Positions 10,089 to 20,029 of a stretch of DNA of 31,077 bases are shown here, piece after piece. The position numbers were made by a program, and so were the translations under genes. The stretch comes from Coptodactyla brooksi. Its lineage: Eukaryota > Arthropoda > Insecta > Coleoptera > Scarabaeidae. Each line of letters starts with the position of its first letter. Position 1 is the stretch's first letter. The notes under the pieces are model-generated. The model saw only the letters and a list, made by a program, of their open reading frames with translations. It was not told the DNA's origin and searched no databases. Location: positions 1-31,077 of the forward strand of contig JAWQRM010000098.1 of NCBI GenBank assembly GCA_033557675.1, read 5' to 3'.

Positions 10089-10404
10089 TAATTTAAATAT
10101 TTTAGTTAATATTTTAGTTAATAATTTAAATCTTTACTAAAATTTCCAGTACATATTATTATCTATGAATTTTACCAGAAACGAATAGCACACCAGTACA
10201 GTCATCTTGGGAAATATCCAACGACCTATTAGAAATTTTCGAAGATAGGTGATTGGCGAGCTTCACAAAGAAAATCCAAAACTTCACAAAGAAATTAAGA
10301 ACGCCAAATTTCGCATTTTTTCGCAAAAACTGAAGATGTTAAAAAATTTTCAGATCGCAAGTTAGGCGCAAGTACCTAGTTGTATTCCAATAAATAAATC
10401 AAAA

Positions 10405-11060
10405 TCCAAAAAGTTAATTAAAAGCTGACATTGTGGTAGTCCCAATATTCTCTTTCAGTAGCCTCTGTCTTGTGTCAGTAATTATGATGTTGTAGATACT
10501 AAAATATCTCTCAGCATTCACATTGTTAACCGGACTATGGACGCTTTGAATACCTGCCTTTGTAATGTTTAGGTGACAGTATTTTGTTCGCAGTAAGATC
10601 TGCACTAGCAGAAGTCTCCTGCTTGACCAGTATGACCAGCTATCTATGAAAATGTGTGTATCCATTGATAAGCTCATCCCATAGTATGTCGTTGAAATGG
10701 TAATTTAAAGGAACTTTCCAATAATAAATTTGTATTCAAAGATGATGTGGTTGTGGTTACAGATCGACAAAAGTTTGCCAATATGCTGGTAGGCTTCATT
10801 TGTTGCGTTGGATGTTATGTGCAACTTCTATTTATTTAATCTCTTTCCTGCTGTTATGTTCAGCATAATATTGTCCCGATCAATCTGACCATTTGTTTGC
10901 TAAAATATCCTTGGCGTTGACGCTCAAAAGAAGACTCTAATTCTTCTAATTTACTCCAGAAAAATTGTGCGAATGGATAGTTTGACCCTTCTAAATTGTC
11001 AGTCAAATTCATGATTTTCAGATAGACTTTAGAAACTAAAGTTATTTGGATGTAGTCATA
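10405..11060 (-). mobile_element. hAT transposase remnant
   Basis: The open part (10414-10677) ends with SPVNNVNAERYFSIYN, IIITDTRQRLLKENIGTT. This is the hAT C-terminal dimerisation motif, usually N..ERxFSxYNxIxTDxRxxLxxEN. Farther right, the - strand gives MNLTDNLEGSNYPFAQFFW then KLEELESSFERQRQGYFSKQ, compatible with the hAT helical region, after frame breaks. I saw neither the BED finger nor terminal repeats. Confidence 0.6.
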
Positions 11061-12859
11061 TATTTTGTATTTTTGGCTGAAATTTTCATATTATGTTGTT
11101 TCCCTGTTCAGTTAAAGATGTTTAATAACTTTTGGAGCTCGTAACAGAATTTTTATTTTTTTGTCATTCATTCTGTAGCATTTATCAAGAAATACTTGTT
11201 TTATTCTTTTATCCATTTTTCATTGATATTTATCGGGATGTCTATGTTATATAACAAGTGGGTTATGCCTTCGGGAATAAAACAATCGAAAGCTTTTTAG
11301 ATCTATAAAGCTTAAATAGACCAACTTATTGCATCCAAGGAATCTCTACCATCTACCGCAGTATGAATGCAGCATCTACATGATATCTTCCGAATCTAAA
11401 TCCTTACTGTTTGTCTTCCAATGACATAGTTAAACCAATCTTGCTAAAAATAACTTTTGTGCCAAGTTTAATAGATTAATGTTGCTGTAATTATTTGGTT
11501 CATGTTTTGGTCAATGATCAGGTACTTCGGATTGTCAGGATTTTTTGGACTTAATTTGTAAGTTACTGTGTTAACCTCTGGGATTCTTTTGGGATTTTAC
11601 GATTTTATTATATCTTATTTTTATAGTTCTTAAAACAGTAAATTAAATTATTTTCTAAGTTTTCTGTCATTATAGTTATTAGGCTCTAACATTTCTGGTT
11701 AGAAGAACTCATGTCGTCTCGCATTCTCCTTGAATGAAATATAAATTTAAAATATTACTGTTTGTACAGTTTATTTTATTTATTATTGATTTATACAGTT
11801 ATTTTATTGTGCTTACTACAAAAATATGGTTTTTTCTGAACAATGACATATGGGATGAATGAATTACTCAAAGGTGAATACAAACAACAACATTTAAAAG
11901 TTATATAGAATTTTTTTAACGAAATCAACTGAATTTGATATGATTCAGGGTCTAGAGTACAGTTTTAGGACCCAGTTTTACATACAGAGCCTAAATACTA
12001 ACTACGCTTTCTATTAATAGTGTGCTGTAAAGAATTTTATGGGTATCAACAATGTTACGCCTATAAATAATTTAAAAGAAAGCCAGTAAGCGAGGTAAAG
12101 AATCCCCTGCTTGGCATTGGGTTACAGTATTTAATTACATAATAAAAATTAATTCTTGCATTATATATTTCTCTTCTGGATTCATGTTTCTTTTCTGCTG
12201 ACCACAAAGGACCAAAATTAGTATTTATAAATATTAATCATACAATCATAGTTATTAATATCAGGCAGAAATGTACACAAAATCTAATAGAGATCATAAG
12301 TTTATAATTAATCTTGCAAATTTATTACAGTCAGATTATATACTAATTACATACCAACATTAATGAATAATTAATTATTTGGTATTGTTCATGTCACAAA
12401 TTAAGCAACAGCTTTTAGTAAATAAAAACCAATTTTAATTTTCCTATTTTATTCATAAAGTATGCTCCAATTACGCCGTTATCTTCAATACACAAATTTG
12501 TACCTTCCAAAAGTGATTGAGTTCTTAATTCATACTTCATTTCTTCATACTTCATACTTCAATTCATACTTATAAACTTGAAATGCATACTATGAAATAG
12601 ATGTATTTCATAAAGTAACAAATTAAAAATATTTTTAATTTTATGAACAAACGATTTAAATGAAGGTAACAGTTAGAATTTATAACAGTGTTATTTATCA
12701 AAACATATTGGATGAATTCCGTTTGTACGTTGCACACAAATCAAATGTTGCACTATGTTGAAAAACTGCTTTCTTTTCCTTCACCCACTTACACTCAATT
12801 TTAAAAATAACATTCGAAATAAAATTTTACCGATTCATTGCTTTACTGTTAACTCTTTT
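11061..12859. other. AT-rich stretch without a recognised gene
   Basis: No coding frame with a recognisable domain was seen on either strand. A short TTCATACTTCA-like tandem repeat lies at about 12,524-12,570. Confidence 0.5.
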
Positions 12860-13230
12860 CTTGTAAATTATATATGCATCTAAACCACACGTCTGATTAT
12901 GTTAAAGGCCACTTTTTTCCAATATTTAACTATTCTTTGTTCACTGAGGTAGGTAGCATTTTATCAAATTCATCGACACCATCCATAAATGTATTTCCGA
13001 ACTTTAATTGTAAGTCCAAACTTTTCTCTATCACTGTCAGTTGTTGGTTTTGCGCCTTTGTAGTAATAGAACGTCAAACAATGTATTGAAAGTGCATCGC
13101 ACAGCATCAAAAATTTTATGCCCCAGCGACGATGTTTTTTATTTGTCAGCGTCGCAACTAATGATTCATCATTTGACAATTCTTTATATGGTGTGTAATG
13201 TAATTTGAAGACTATCACGGTATGTTTGTG
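12860..13230 (-). mobile_element. piggyBac-like (PGBD) transposase remnant
   Basis: The - strand frame reads KKHRRWGIKFLMLCDALS then TFYYYKGAKPTTD, the piggyBac motif around the second catalytic Asp (family: KRxxWGIKxxxLCDxxTGY). After a frameshift near 12,990 comes FMDGVDEFDKML (family: NxxMGGVDxxDQM, third acidic site), then a shift and VKYWKKVAFNIIRRVV (family: KWWKKxFFxLLDLxLVNA). The region between the first two motifs is shorter than in intact piggyBac proteins, so an internal deletion has occurred. The sequence up to about 13,360 may be more of the same element. Confidence 0.8.
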
Positions 13231-13528
13231 AACTTTTGGTTCAATACGAACGTATATTGGGTTTTATTAACTGGTGTCCAATTCTCCATTTCAGATTATT
13301 CTAATCCTCCAGATAAAAGCCCCGAATATTCTGTGTATTTATTAGTTTCTTCAACTATTCGTGACGAATCATAGTGCCGAATCAAGAAAAAGTTCAAAAT
13401 GTTTGATGGGGGTAATGTCGCTAGAGAAGTTACATCGTTCAACGGAGTTTATTGCTTATTGCACTGTTATTTACTGTACATGGGAGTTTATTGCATTTGA
13501 AAATCATATCAATATTGTCTTGCTCAAA

Positions 13529-13668
13529 GCTTACAAGGGGACACCGGGGTATGCCCGTCGCCAAATTTAATACAATTCTGTGGAGTTGTAGGTACTTATG
13601 AGACAACTATTTATTTATTAAGAAAACATTTTATAATGTTGAAATAAAATAAATAGAGGTTTGCTTGA
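13529..13668 (+). repeat. Retroposon copy 1 (internally deleted)
   Basis: It starts ACAAGGGGACACCGGGGTAT and reaches GAGACAA at about 13,606, then jumps directly to AAGAAAACATTTTATAATG..AATAGAGGTTTGCTTGAA. The same two end blocks, in the same order, occur on the opposite strand at 13,760-14,163, where about 260 nt lie between them. Confidence 0.7.
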
Positions 13669-13732
13669 ATAAAATAATTTGTAATGTTTCAGAAGAAAAT
13701 GAATAAGGCAATGTAAGTGTAGCAACGATTTG

Positions 13733-14163
13733 TATTTATTTATTTATTTCTTACTAATAGAGTTCAAGTAAACCTCTATTTATTTTATTTCAGCATTATA
13801 AAATGTTTTCTTAATTAAAAAATTAAATAAATTATAAATTATCGATTGAATGTTGTTATTAAGGTAGGTAAAGAATAAATAAAAAATTTTTAAAAAAATT
13901 GCCGGCATGCAGAATCGACCCAGCAATCTTGTACTCTCCAGTCAAAAGCGCTACTCTACCACTACTCTACTGAGCCATGTGTCAAACAAGAGAAAAGAAC
14001 TGTACATGAGGCAAGTAGTGAAATTTTAAACACCGTTTTTTCAAAAATAAAAGAGCATTGCATTCTAATAATATGTATCAATGCTTGTCTCATAAGTATC
14101 TACAACTCCACAAAATTTTGTTAAATTCGGCGACAGGCATAGCCCGGTGTCCCCTTGTTAGAT
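13733..14163 (-). repeat. Retroposon copy 2, carrying a tRNA-like SINE segment
   Basis: Read leftward from 14,163 it begins ACAAGGGGACACCGGGCTAT. It then contains a tRNA-like segment (13,985-13,905): ATGGCTCAGTAGAGTAGTGG is a pol III A box, and TGGGTCGATTCTGC is a B box. It continues with AAGAAAACATTTTATAATG.. and ends in an (AAATA)n tail near 13,733. The tail and pol III boxes indicate a SINE or a SINE inserted in another retroposon. It is inverted relative to copy 1. Confidence 0.7.
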
Positions 14164-14239
14164 GAAACCAGTGTGTAGCAATCAAAAATTTCATCAGTCA
14201 TTTCTGACATATTCTAGCAATAAGTTTATATTAAAACTA

Positions 14240-14396
14240 CCAAACACCTTAACCACAACAACACTGTTTTGATACTTGACATATGTTTTGGTTCACATAA
14301 GGATTTTCATTCTCCTGTAGAAGGTTTATTAAATAAACTGCAACATGTGTTGAGTATCAAAATAGTGTTGTGATTGAGGTGTTCGAAATCCTCAAA
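14240..14396. repeat. Fold-back repeat related to the 17.9-kb hammerhead repeat
   Basis: The left arm (AAACACCTTAACCACAACAA.. ACATATG) and right arm (reverse complement AACACCTCAATCACAACA.. ACACATGTTG) are inverted copies of about 60-70 nt. The same AACACCTTAA..ACATATG layout forms the fold-back at 17,884-18,148, so this is one repeat family. The right half contains a degenerate hammerhead-like core, listed below. Confidence 0.7.
14309..14357 (+). ncRNA. Degenerate hammerhead-ribozyme-like motif
   Basis: Order: stem I strand ATTCTC (14309-14314), core CTGTAGA, stem II about 14322-14339, GCAA, C-ATGT-G tiny stem III, TT, stem I partner GAGTAT (14352-14357). Stem I pairs at 5 of 6 positions. 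Two core bases differ from the hammerhead consensus (CUGANGA and GAAA), so it is probably inactive. It is recognisable mainly by comparison with 18,045-18,095. Confidence 0.45.
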
Positions 14397-14399
14397 GTA

Positions 14400-15914
14400 C
14401 ACCGCCGCTGCGAATATCAAAACATAAGCGACATTAGATAAGTAATTCAATTTAATTCAACTACTTGTTAATTTATTTAATTTAAAATTGATAAAAGGAT
14501 AAAAAAAAACGACGATAACATATAGGTATATCAATCGATCAACCAAGTAAAATTCTTTTAAATTTATCTTATTTATAGCGTGCCTCCTAATGTTGTATGG
14601 AATGTGTACCCTGATGAAAAAAAGATTGAGAATCTCCAATATTCTAAACCTTCTAACTACCACTATGTATAAAGCTAAATCTCGGAAATTTTAATGTAGC
14701 TCAAAGTAAAATATTCTATCAAAAAGAGTACATATCATGTATCTGTGCCTCTAATAACATATTGAAGTAAATGAGGATTGGTAATGATTATAAAACAGTT
14801 ACAGAGAAGAAATCAAAATTTGATAGATTTTTGCACAGTAAAAAATCTGATTGATTTTTATTATTGTTAATTGTTTTTTTTAAATTTTGCTAATTTTAAT
14901 TATTCAACCTAGAAAAGCCAGAAATCATAAAGGTTTATTATTGCTATGTTAATGTTTAATTTATAACTAGCATTAAATATTTCAAGATTAATGTGGTCAT
15001 TTCTGATTGACAAATAAAAATTCATATAATACTTCACTTAAAAGTAAATGTAAAAATTATCAAATTTACGACAATATGTTTTGTCAGTGCCTATACCTGC
15101 TATGCACATCTATATCATTCTTATTACCGATACACTTCTCTATCATAAAAGATCTACTCGTTTATGGCAGAGGGCAATCCAATTGTTCATAACTTTCAAA
15201 TGTTAAAATGTTGCAAACAATTGCGTATGTGACTACATACCCAATGTTGTAAGTGCTTATCTATTTTTCATTGTCCTTGCAAAGACATAATGCGGCATCC
15301 CATAGTCTAAACTATTTGATTTAGATTGTACTGCTAACCACAAAAGCCCAGAAATATTTGTGAATGTCAGGCAGAAAAAATTTGCTCGCACTAGATACTT
15401 GATTATTGCATTAAACCGTGCATCGAGGGACAAATACCTGTAGTCACCAAGAGATAACATATCTGGTGAACCTCAAAAATTATAACATTCAAGGGAGACC
15501 TCTTTAAAACAGCAGCAAACCGTGTTATAAATTAAATCAATTGACGAAAACTATCAATCTTTCAACTAGTAATATTTCAACGTTTATAACAAGGATGTGC
15601 AGATCAAATGACACATATTGCACAGATCTATATAATACTCGGATCATTAATTCTCATACACCTTTTGAATTGAATGTACAAAGTGATTATAATTAAAGTT
15701 TCACTTCGAAAAGGCTGTAAGAAAAGAACCACTGGTCAGAATGACTTAATATTTCACCTGACTGTACGTGAAGTAGTGGGAATTTCTTTTACAAAAGAAA
15801 ACTAGTTGATGTGTACATCCCACATTACTTTCTCTTACCTTGACCCTATTTTCTTTCGTGTTTTAGAAAATACTGAAGAAATATTTTAGACCTAGGCTTG
15901 ACTGTTCTAAAATC
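14400..15914. other. AT-rich stretch without a recognised gene
   Basis: Only short open frames (up to 68 codons) occur, none with a recognisable domain or codon pattern. I see nothing else here. Confidence 0.5.
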
Positions 15915-16060
15915 CGAATTTGGGTAATTTTTAAAATAAACCAAACAACCTGTATACTCAAAAATAGTTTCAAAAGTTGAAGAGTTCTATGCACTGCAAC
16001 TTTTATTTGAAAATTTTTTTCCAGTTAAAAAGAACAACAGTTCTAAACAAAATTTTACAT
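15915..16060. repeat. Direct repeat, copy 1
   Basis: A block TTTTTAAAATAAACCAAACA then ACCTGTATACTCAAAAATAG, a CTGCAACTTTTATTTGAAA segment and a T-rich run is repeated, diverged, at 16,225-16,370. Confidence 0.6.
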
Positions 16061-16224
16061 TCGTACCTGACTTGGAGCTAATGTGTAATATTTATATAGT
16101 AATAATATTACATTTAAAATATTATTACATTCAAAACGTAATATTTATATTTATTTAATAATTAAGGTAACCCTTAAATTTTATAAGGGCTTAAAAAATA
16201 AAACACTATAAAAATAATCTTAAA

Positions 16225-16370
16225 AATCTTCAGTAGTTTTTAGAATAAACCGAACAGCCTGTATATTCGAAAATAGTTTCAAATTGTAAGGAATTTAATG
16301 TCGTACAACATTTATTTCAAACATTTTTTTCTAAAGAGAGCAATAACCCAGTTTAAGAACGAAATGTCCT
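16225..16370. repeat. Direct repeat, copy 2
   Basis: It contains TTTTTAGAATAAACCGAACA, then GCCTGTATATTCGAAAATAG, in the same order as copy 1 about 310 bp away. The following stretch (16,400-16,470, ACTCGAGAACCGTTGATTTT) resembles interspersed repeats seen widely in insects. Confidence 0.6.
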
Positions 16371-16859
16371 CTTGTCCTATATGTCCGGACTATATTTTTT
16401 ACAATAATACTTATAACTCGAGAACCGTTGATTTTAAGTATGTGCTATCTTTATAGTTTTTTACTCGTAATTTTATGTAGATTACAAAAATATATTTTAT
16501 TACAAAGAGTTGTAAACAAATCAAAAAATGTTTAAGTTAAGTACCTCAACTATATGTACAATTTTCTCGAAATCCTTATTGTGACCAGATTATATAATAA
16601 ATAGCTTATATGCAAAATATTGTGTTGAGTAGTCTAATAGGACAAGAGATAAATGTGCCACAGACGGATGGACAGATCAACCACTCAAAATAGCATGGAT
16701 AGGCTACAAATAGTCTAATTTATTAAGATCTTATACCTATCGGCAAGAGAAAGTAAAAATACTGTGTGATTGTATTTTAAAACAAAAGTTATAATTTCAA
16801 TAAATACTGTTTTAATTGCTTAGATTTCCAATTTTTTTACTATACAGAAAAGTTTAAAA

Positions 16860-17235
16860 TTATTGCAATTGGGGGTTCATGGTCAGAGTATAGCTATAAG
16901 ATGTTGTCCATGGACATAGTAAGTTTGGGGATCACTGTGACAAATGAATTCTTTCAATTCTCGTGGAACGCAAATATGGAGCTTTTTAACGAATCCAAGC
17001 TTTTGCAAGTGCCTGTTGATGGTTGGAGAATGAGCGTGTTGCTTTTCAACAATATCACGTGTTAAAATATGATGATGCCATTTCATTATGGCTTTGACTT
17101 CGTCAGCATCAACTTCAGTTGGCAGACCGGAGCGTGGTCATTTTTAACAAGTGCGTTTTGAGTTGTGGATACGGAACTTTTGGCTTTGTAACAAGTTAAT
17201 CACTGGTTACCACTTCGCCAATACAATAATAAATT
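16860..17235 (-). mobile_element. Mariner transposase N-terminal fragment
   Basis: The - strand reads SGLPTEVDADEVKAIM, then TRDIVEKQHAHSPTINRHLQ, KLGFVKKLHICVPRELKEF. This is the GRP-type linker, second HTH and (V/KKL)xxWVPHEL motif of mariner transposases. The frame ends near 16,883 after a further 20 residues, and no catalytic domain follows. The upstream part leads into the hairpin at 17,240-17,350. Confidence 0.8.
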
Positions 17236-17239
17236 GCTC

Positions 17240-17351
17240 GATGCGCATTTCGTCGACATTATCAAGAGCCGTCAGGAAATAAGAGCCACCAGACAATAAA
17301 ATTTATTTCCTGGTGGCTCTTGACAATGTTGACTTTGTCGACGAAGTGCGT
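17240..17351. repeat. Imperfect inverted repeat at the mariner fragment's 5' side
   Basis: GCATTTCGTCGACATTATCA then AGAGCCGTCAGGAAATAA (about 17,244-17,281) is mirrored at 17,302-17,350, whose reverse complement reads GCACTTCGTCGAC, a 9-nt extra segment, CATTGTCAAGAGCCACCAGG, AAATAA. The loop also holds a third GAGCCACCAG. Confidence 0.75.
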
Positions 17352-17446
17352 TCTGTTCAAGACATCAACTCATCAGTTTGCGTACACCAAGCAATTGGTT
17401 GATAAACAAGAATTAGTTTGTTTGCATTCTCTGTTAATTTAACAAA

Positions 17447-17870
17447 ATGCCAGAGCATAGTACCAAGGAGATGAATTAAGCAATCATAAACGTAAGAACT
17501 TAGAGAAGGCTTACATTACATTAAACAACGTTGTGGAAGGAACTGCCAAAGCCACTGGAGTAATTAAATGAATTGTTAAAAGTGTAATTGCAGAATACAG
17601 ATGTCAATGAAACCATAAAAAGAAAAAAGAAAATTAAAAACAAAGAAGCATTACGATACGTTAGAATTGTAATAATGTTAAACAATTGTTAGCACTACAC
17701 CAAAACACCAAAGATAAAAACTATATATATATTTATATATATATATCAATGTATCAATGGAACCACTGGCCATAAACGTAGACGATTATGACGGCGATAA
17801 AGAATTGTCAAATGACTCCAGTCAAGAATTTTTTAAGGAACGACTGTGTGACGATGATGTACATGTATGA
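17447..17870 (+). pseudogene. Possible transposase remnant (HTH and acidic tail)
   Basis: From 17,447 the + strand has a start codon and stops. One frame near 17,509-17,605 reads AYITLNNVVEGTAKATGVIK, stop, IVKSVIAEY, resembling an HTH found in some DDE transposases (xRTAEATGVSxxTVxxI). After an (AT)n run a 37-codon frame (17,757-17,870) encodes an acidic peptide (INVDDYDGDKELSNDSSQEF). I do not recognise a specific family and the link between the two parts is a guess. Confidence 0.35.
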
Positions 17871-17928
17871 ATACTAACGTCATACTGGAGTTACAAACAC
17901 CTTAACGACACCGAGATTGTTCAGAATC

Positions 17929-18013
17929 TCACTCTCGACATATGTTCCGGTTTATCTAATACCTTCTTACTTTATTTATTTCGTTTATCTAATAACCTTC
18001 GTCAGGAGAATGA
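17929..18013 (-). ncRNA. Hammerhead-ribozyme-like motif (left arm, - strand)
   Basis: On the - strand: stem I 5' strand TCATTCTC, core CTGACGA (18005-17999, a perfect CUGANGA), an enlarged stem II region carrying the 34-nt duplication, GGAA in place of GAAA, C-ATAT-G mini stem III, then UC with predicted cleavage between 17,937 and 17,936, and stem I 3' strand GAGAGTGA. Stem I pairs at all 8 positions (one G-U). One core substitution (second base of GAAA) and the insertion probably reduce activity. Confidence 0.55.
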
Positions 18014-18042
18014 CAATGATTTCGTCAATGACAATGACGTCG

Positions 18043-18095
18043 TCATTCTTCTGATGAAGGTTTATTATATAAGCCGAAACATACGTAGTGAGTGA
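18043..18095 (+). ncRNA. Type I hammerhead ribozyme candidate with intact core
   Basis: Stem I 5' strand TCATTCTT (18043-18050), core CTGATGA (18051-18057), stem II 18059-18075 (GGTTTAT/ATAAGCC, 7 pairs with one G-U, 3-nt loop), core GAAA (18076-18079), minimal stem III C18080-G18085 plus A18079-T18086 around a 4-nt loop, cleavage base A18087, and stem I 3' strand GTGAGTGA (18088-18095; 7 of 8 pair, two as G-U). Every invariant core base is present. The one-to-two-pair stem III is the form described for Penelope-like elements, which may act as a dimer. Self-cleavage is inferred, not shown. Confidence 0.68.
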
Positions 18096-18148
18096 AATTC
18101 TGAACAATTTTGGTGAGATTAAGGTGTTTGTTAACTCCAGCAACTACA

Positions 18149-19379
18149 AGACCACAGACTTCCGTTTTTCTGATATGCTAATGTCATGGTTTACACTTAC
18201 ACTGTTTTTTCTGGAATGATGATCATTGCCATGAACAAAATCATATTGTAATTGCTACATATTTTCATGAATTAATACTGATAGTTACTTTTCATGAAAG
18301 GGTATGATCAGAGAATGATCAATAATGATCCGAGAATGATCTATGTATACGTCTAAATTCACATGACGATGTAAATATTTTCGAAAATGCTGGAAAGATT
18401 AGTACTAAGGTCTTTGTAAGCTTAGACATCGACTGATCTCATTCTTGAGAAATTCTTGTTCAATTACATATTGCACTTTTCCGATTTACAGCTTTCAGTA
18501 TTGAGAATAGCAGTAAAAACATTTCTTGTGAATATAACACCACACGTAAATGTAAAAATGCAATTATCTTTAAAATAAATTAACATAAAATAGAATATGT
18601 AAAATGTCAAAGGCATTCCTTCATATTCTTTAACTTTAAGATTTTATAAGACAATTGCTTACAACTTTGTTGTAGTACTTTGCTAAATGAACACTGTAAC
18701 AATTATTGTCCATGTCTAGATGGTCTTTATCTTGGAAAGATTTCATTTGCTGCGAAGTATATTTTGTAACGTGGTCATATTGTCAAAATTATTGTCATTA
18801 TTTGTTGTTTATAAATTAATTCCATATTTTACCATTTTCTCTTCGCGTAAGTTCAAAAACTTAGAACTTGGAAATTCAGGAAATTCAGAAAATATAGGAT
18901 GCTAATTAATGGAGCTTGCTAGAAAAGCTTAAGTTTGCAATAGATTTAAGTATTAAGTTTTTTCTTTTTCTGTTTCCTTGATTCCTTTGTTTCTACAAAA
19001 CCTTGTGTGAGGATATGACTATGTTGTTACTCTTCTTCAGTATCTGTTTGTTGAATTTATAATTAGGTTTATAATTTTATTACTTCCATTTATCAGTATT
19101 TATTTTCATTTTTGACACGGTTTGAGAATAAAGTGTCTTACTAGAATTCTGTTATTATTCCATTCTCGTCATGAGTTTTTGTTCCACTGTTATTTACTTC
19201 TTCATAAAACTACATCGTTTCTTCCTTTTTATACATATCCTTCCTGAGTGTAACTGAAAATTCCATTCATTGTAACCGTAATCCGATAAATTTCAACGTG
19301 TTAAGTAAATGTGTTTTTCTTTACTGGGAATATGCTAGGAATAATATGCAATTCTCAAAATAGCTCCGGGCTCTTAAAT
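18149..19379. other. AT-rich stretch without a recognised gene
   Basis: No supported coding frame. GAATGATC-type short repeats occur at about 18,300-18,345. A 61-codon frame at 18,720-18,905 looks random. Confidence 0.5.
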
Positions 19380-19930
19380 TAGGGGAAAGGTGCGGTAATG
19401 TGAGAAAATGAGAGGGAAATAGAAGAAGGGAGAGTCGGAGGAAGTTTTCTCCCTTGCCGTCATTTTAAATTCTCCAAGAAACTTTCTAATTACGGAAAGT
19501 TTTATTATTAATCACAGTAATTAATTAGTTCTCCTAAATGCGAAGAGAGGAGGGCGTTCACGGCGCTCTTAAATAATCTCTTTAGTATTTTATATAATTC
19601 CTCGCATTTTTTTTTGTTACCGATTCTATTACGTGACTCACAGCTCATATAATTTCTCTGTTCAAACCCATTGTACGTCAACGCGTCTCGCGAGATTGCC
19701 GCCGCTCGATGACTTGAAAGGCATTTTGTATCACGGTGAATAAATTTGACGAGCCGGTCCTTCTCTCGTCGGCAATTATTGGATCCACTTATTCGATAAA
19801 CACACCTGGATAACGTCGATAAACCCTGGAGAGCCGTCTGACACTAACGCGGTCAAGGAGTTCAAATTGACATCGAACAGACGTAGCAAAACGTTGGTTT
19901 AAACTTTGAACCGTTATCGTCATTTCAAAT
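19380..19930. promoter_or_regulatory. CpG-rich block, candidate cis-regulatory element
   Basis: In a strongly AT-rich setting this block holds many CpGs (ACGCGTCTCGCGAGATTGCC then GCCGCTCGATGAC, GACGAGCCGGTCC, CTCTCGTCGGCAATTATTGG) together with homeodomain-type AATTAATTAG and CAATTATTGG sites. There is no open frame of note and no transposon motif. The mixture is typical of conserved enhancers in insects. No direct evidence of function is available. Confidence 0.35.
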
Positions 19931-20029
19931 TTGAAGTGGTCCCATAATAACCGTGACTTTTGAGGTATTGATACAGTTATAACGTATGAAAATACTGCAG
20001 CAGAAAAGTAATTCAGTTATTAAAACACA

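Larger units (their letters stand above)
17884..18148. repeat. Fold-back repeat with hammerhead-like sequences in both arms (Penelope-like terminal repeats?)
   Basis: The left arm (about 17,884-18,022) and right arm (about 18,030-18,148) are inverted copies: outer CTGGAGTTACAAACACCTTA pairs with TAAGGTGTTTGTTAACTCCAG at the right end, then TTGTTCAGAATCTCACTC, ACATATGTTCCGGTTTAT and CCTTCGTCAGGAGAATGAC are all mirrored. The left arm has a 34-nt tandem duplication (repeat of TTTATCTAAT). Penelope-like retroelements are known to carry hammerhead ribozymes in their terminal repeats, sometimes in inverted arrangement. A Penelope-like element lies at 26.2-28.1 kb. Confidence 0.75.

Noticed and set aside
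13905..13985. A functional tRNA gene
   Set aside because: A and B boxes are present, but the acceptor and anticodon arms do not pair well and it is embedded in a repeat with an (AAATA)n tail, so it is SINE-derived.
15257..15460. 67-codon - strand frame
   Set aside because: No recognisable domain; it looks like a random frame, although a fragment of an unknown element cannot be excluded.
18720..18905. 61-codon hydrophobic + strand frame
   Set aside because: It is T-rich chance sequence with no motif, splice site or neighbouring exon.
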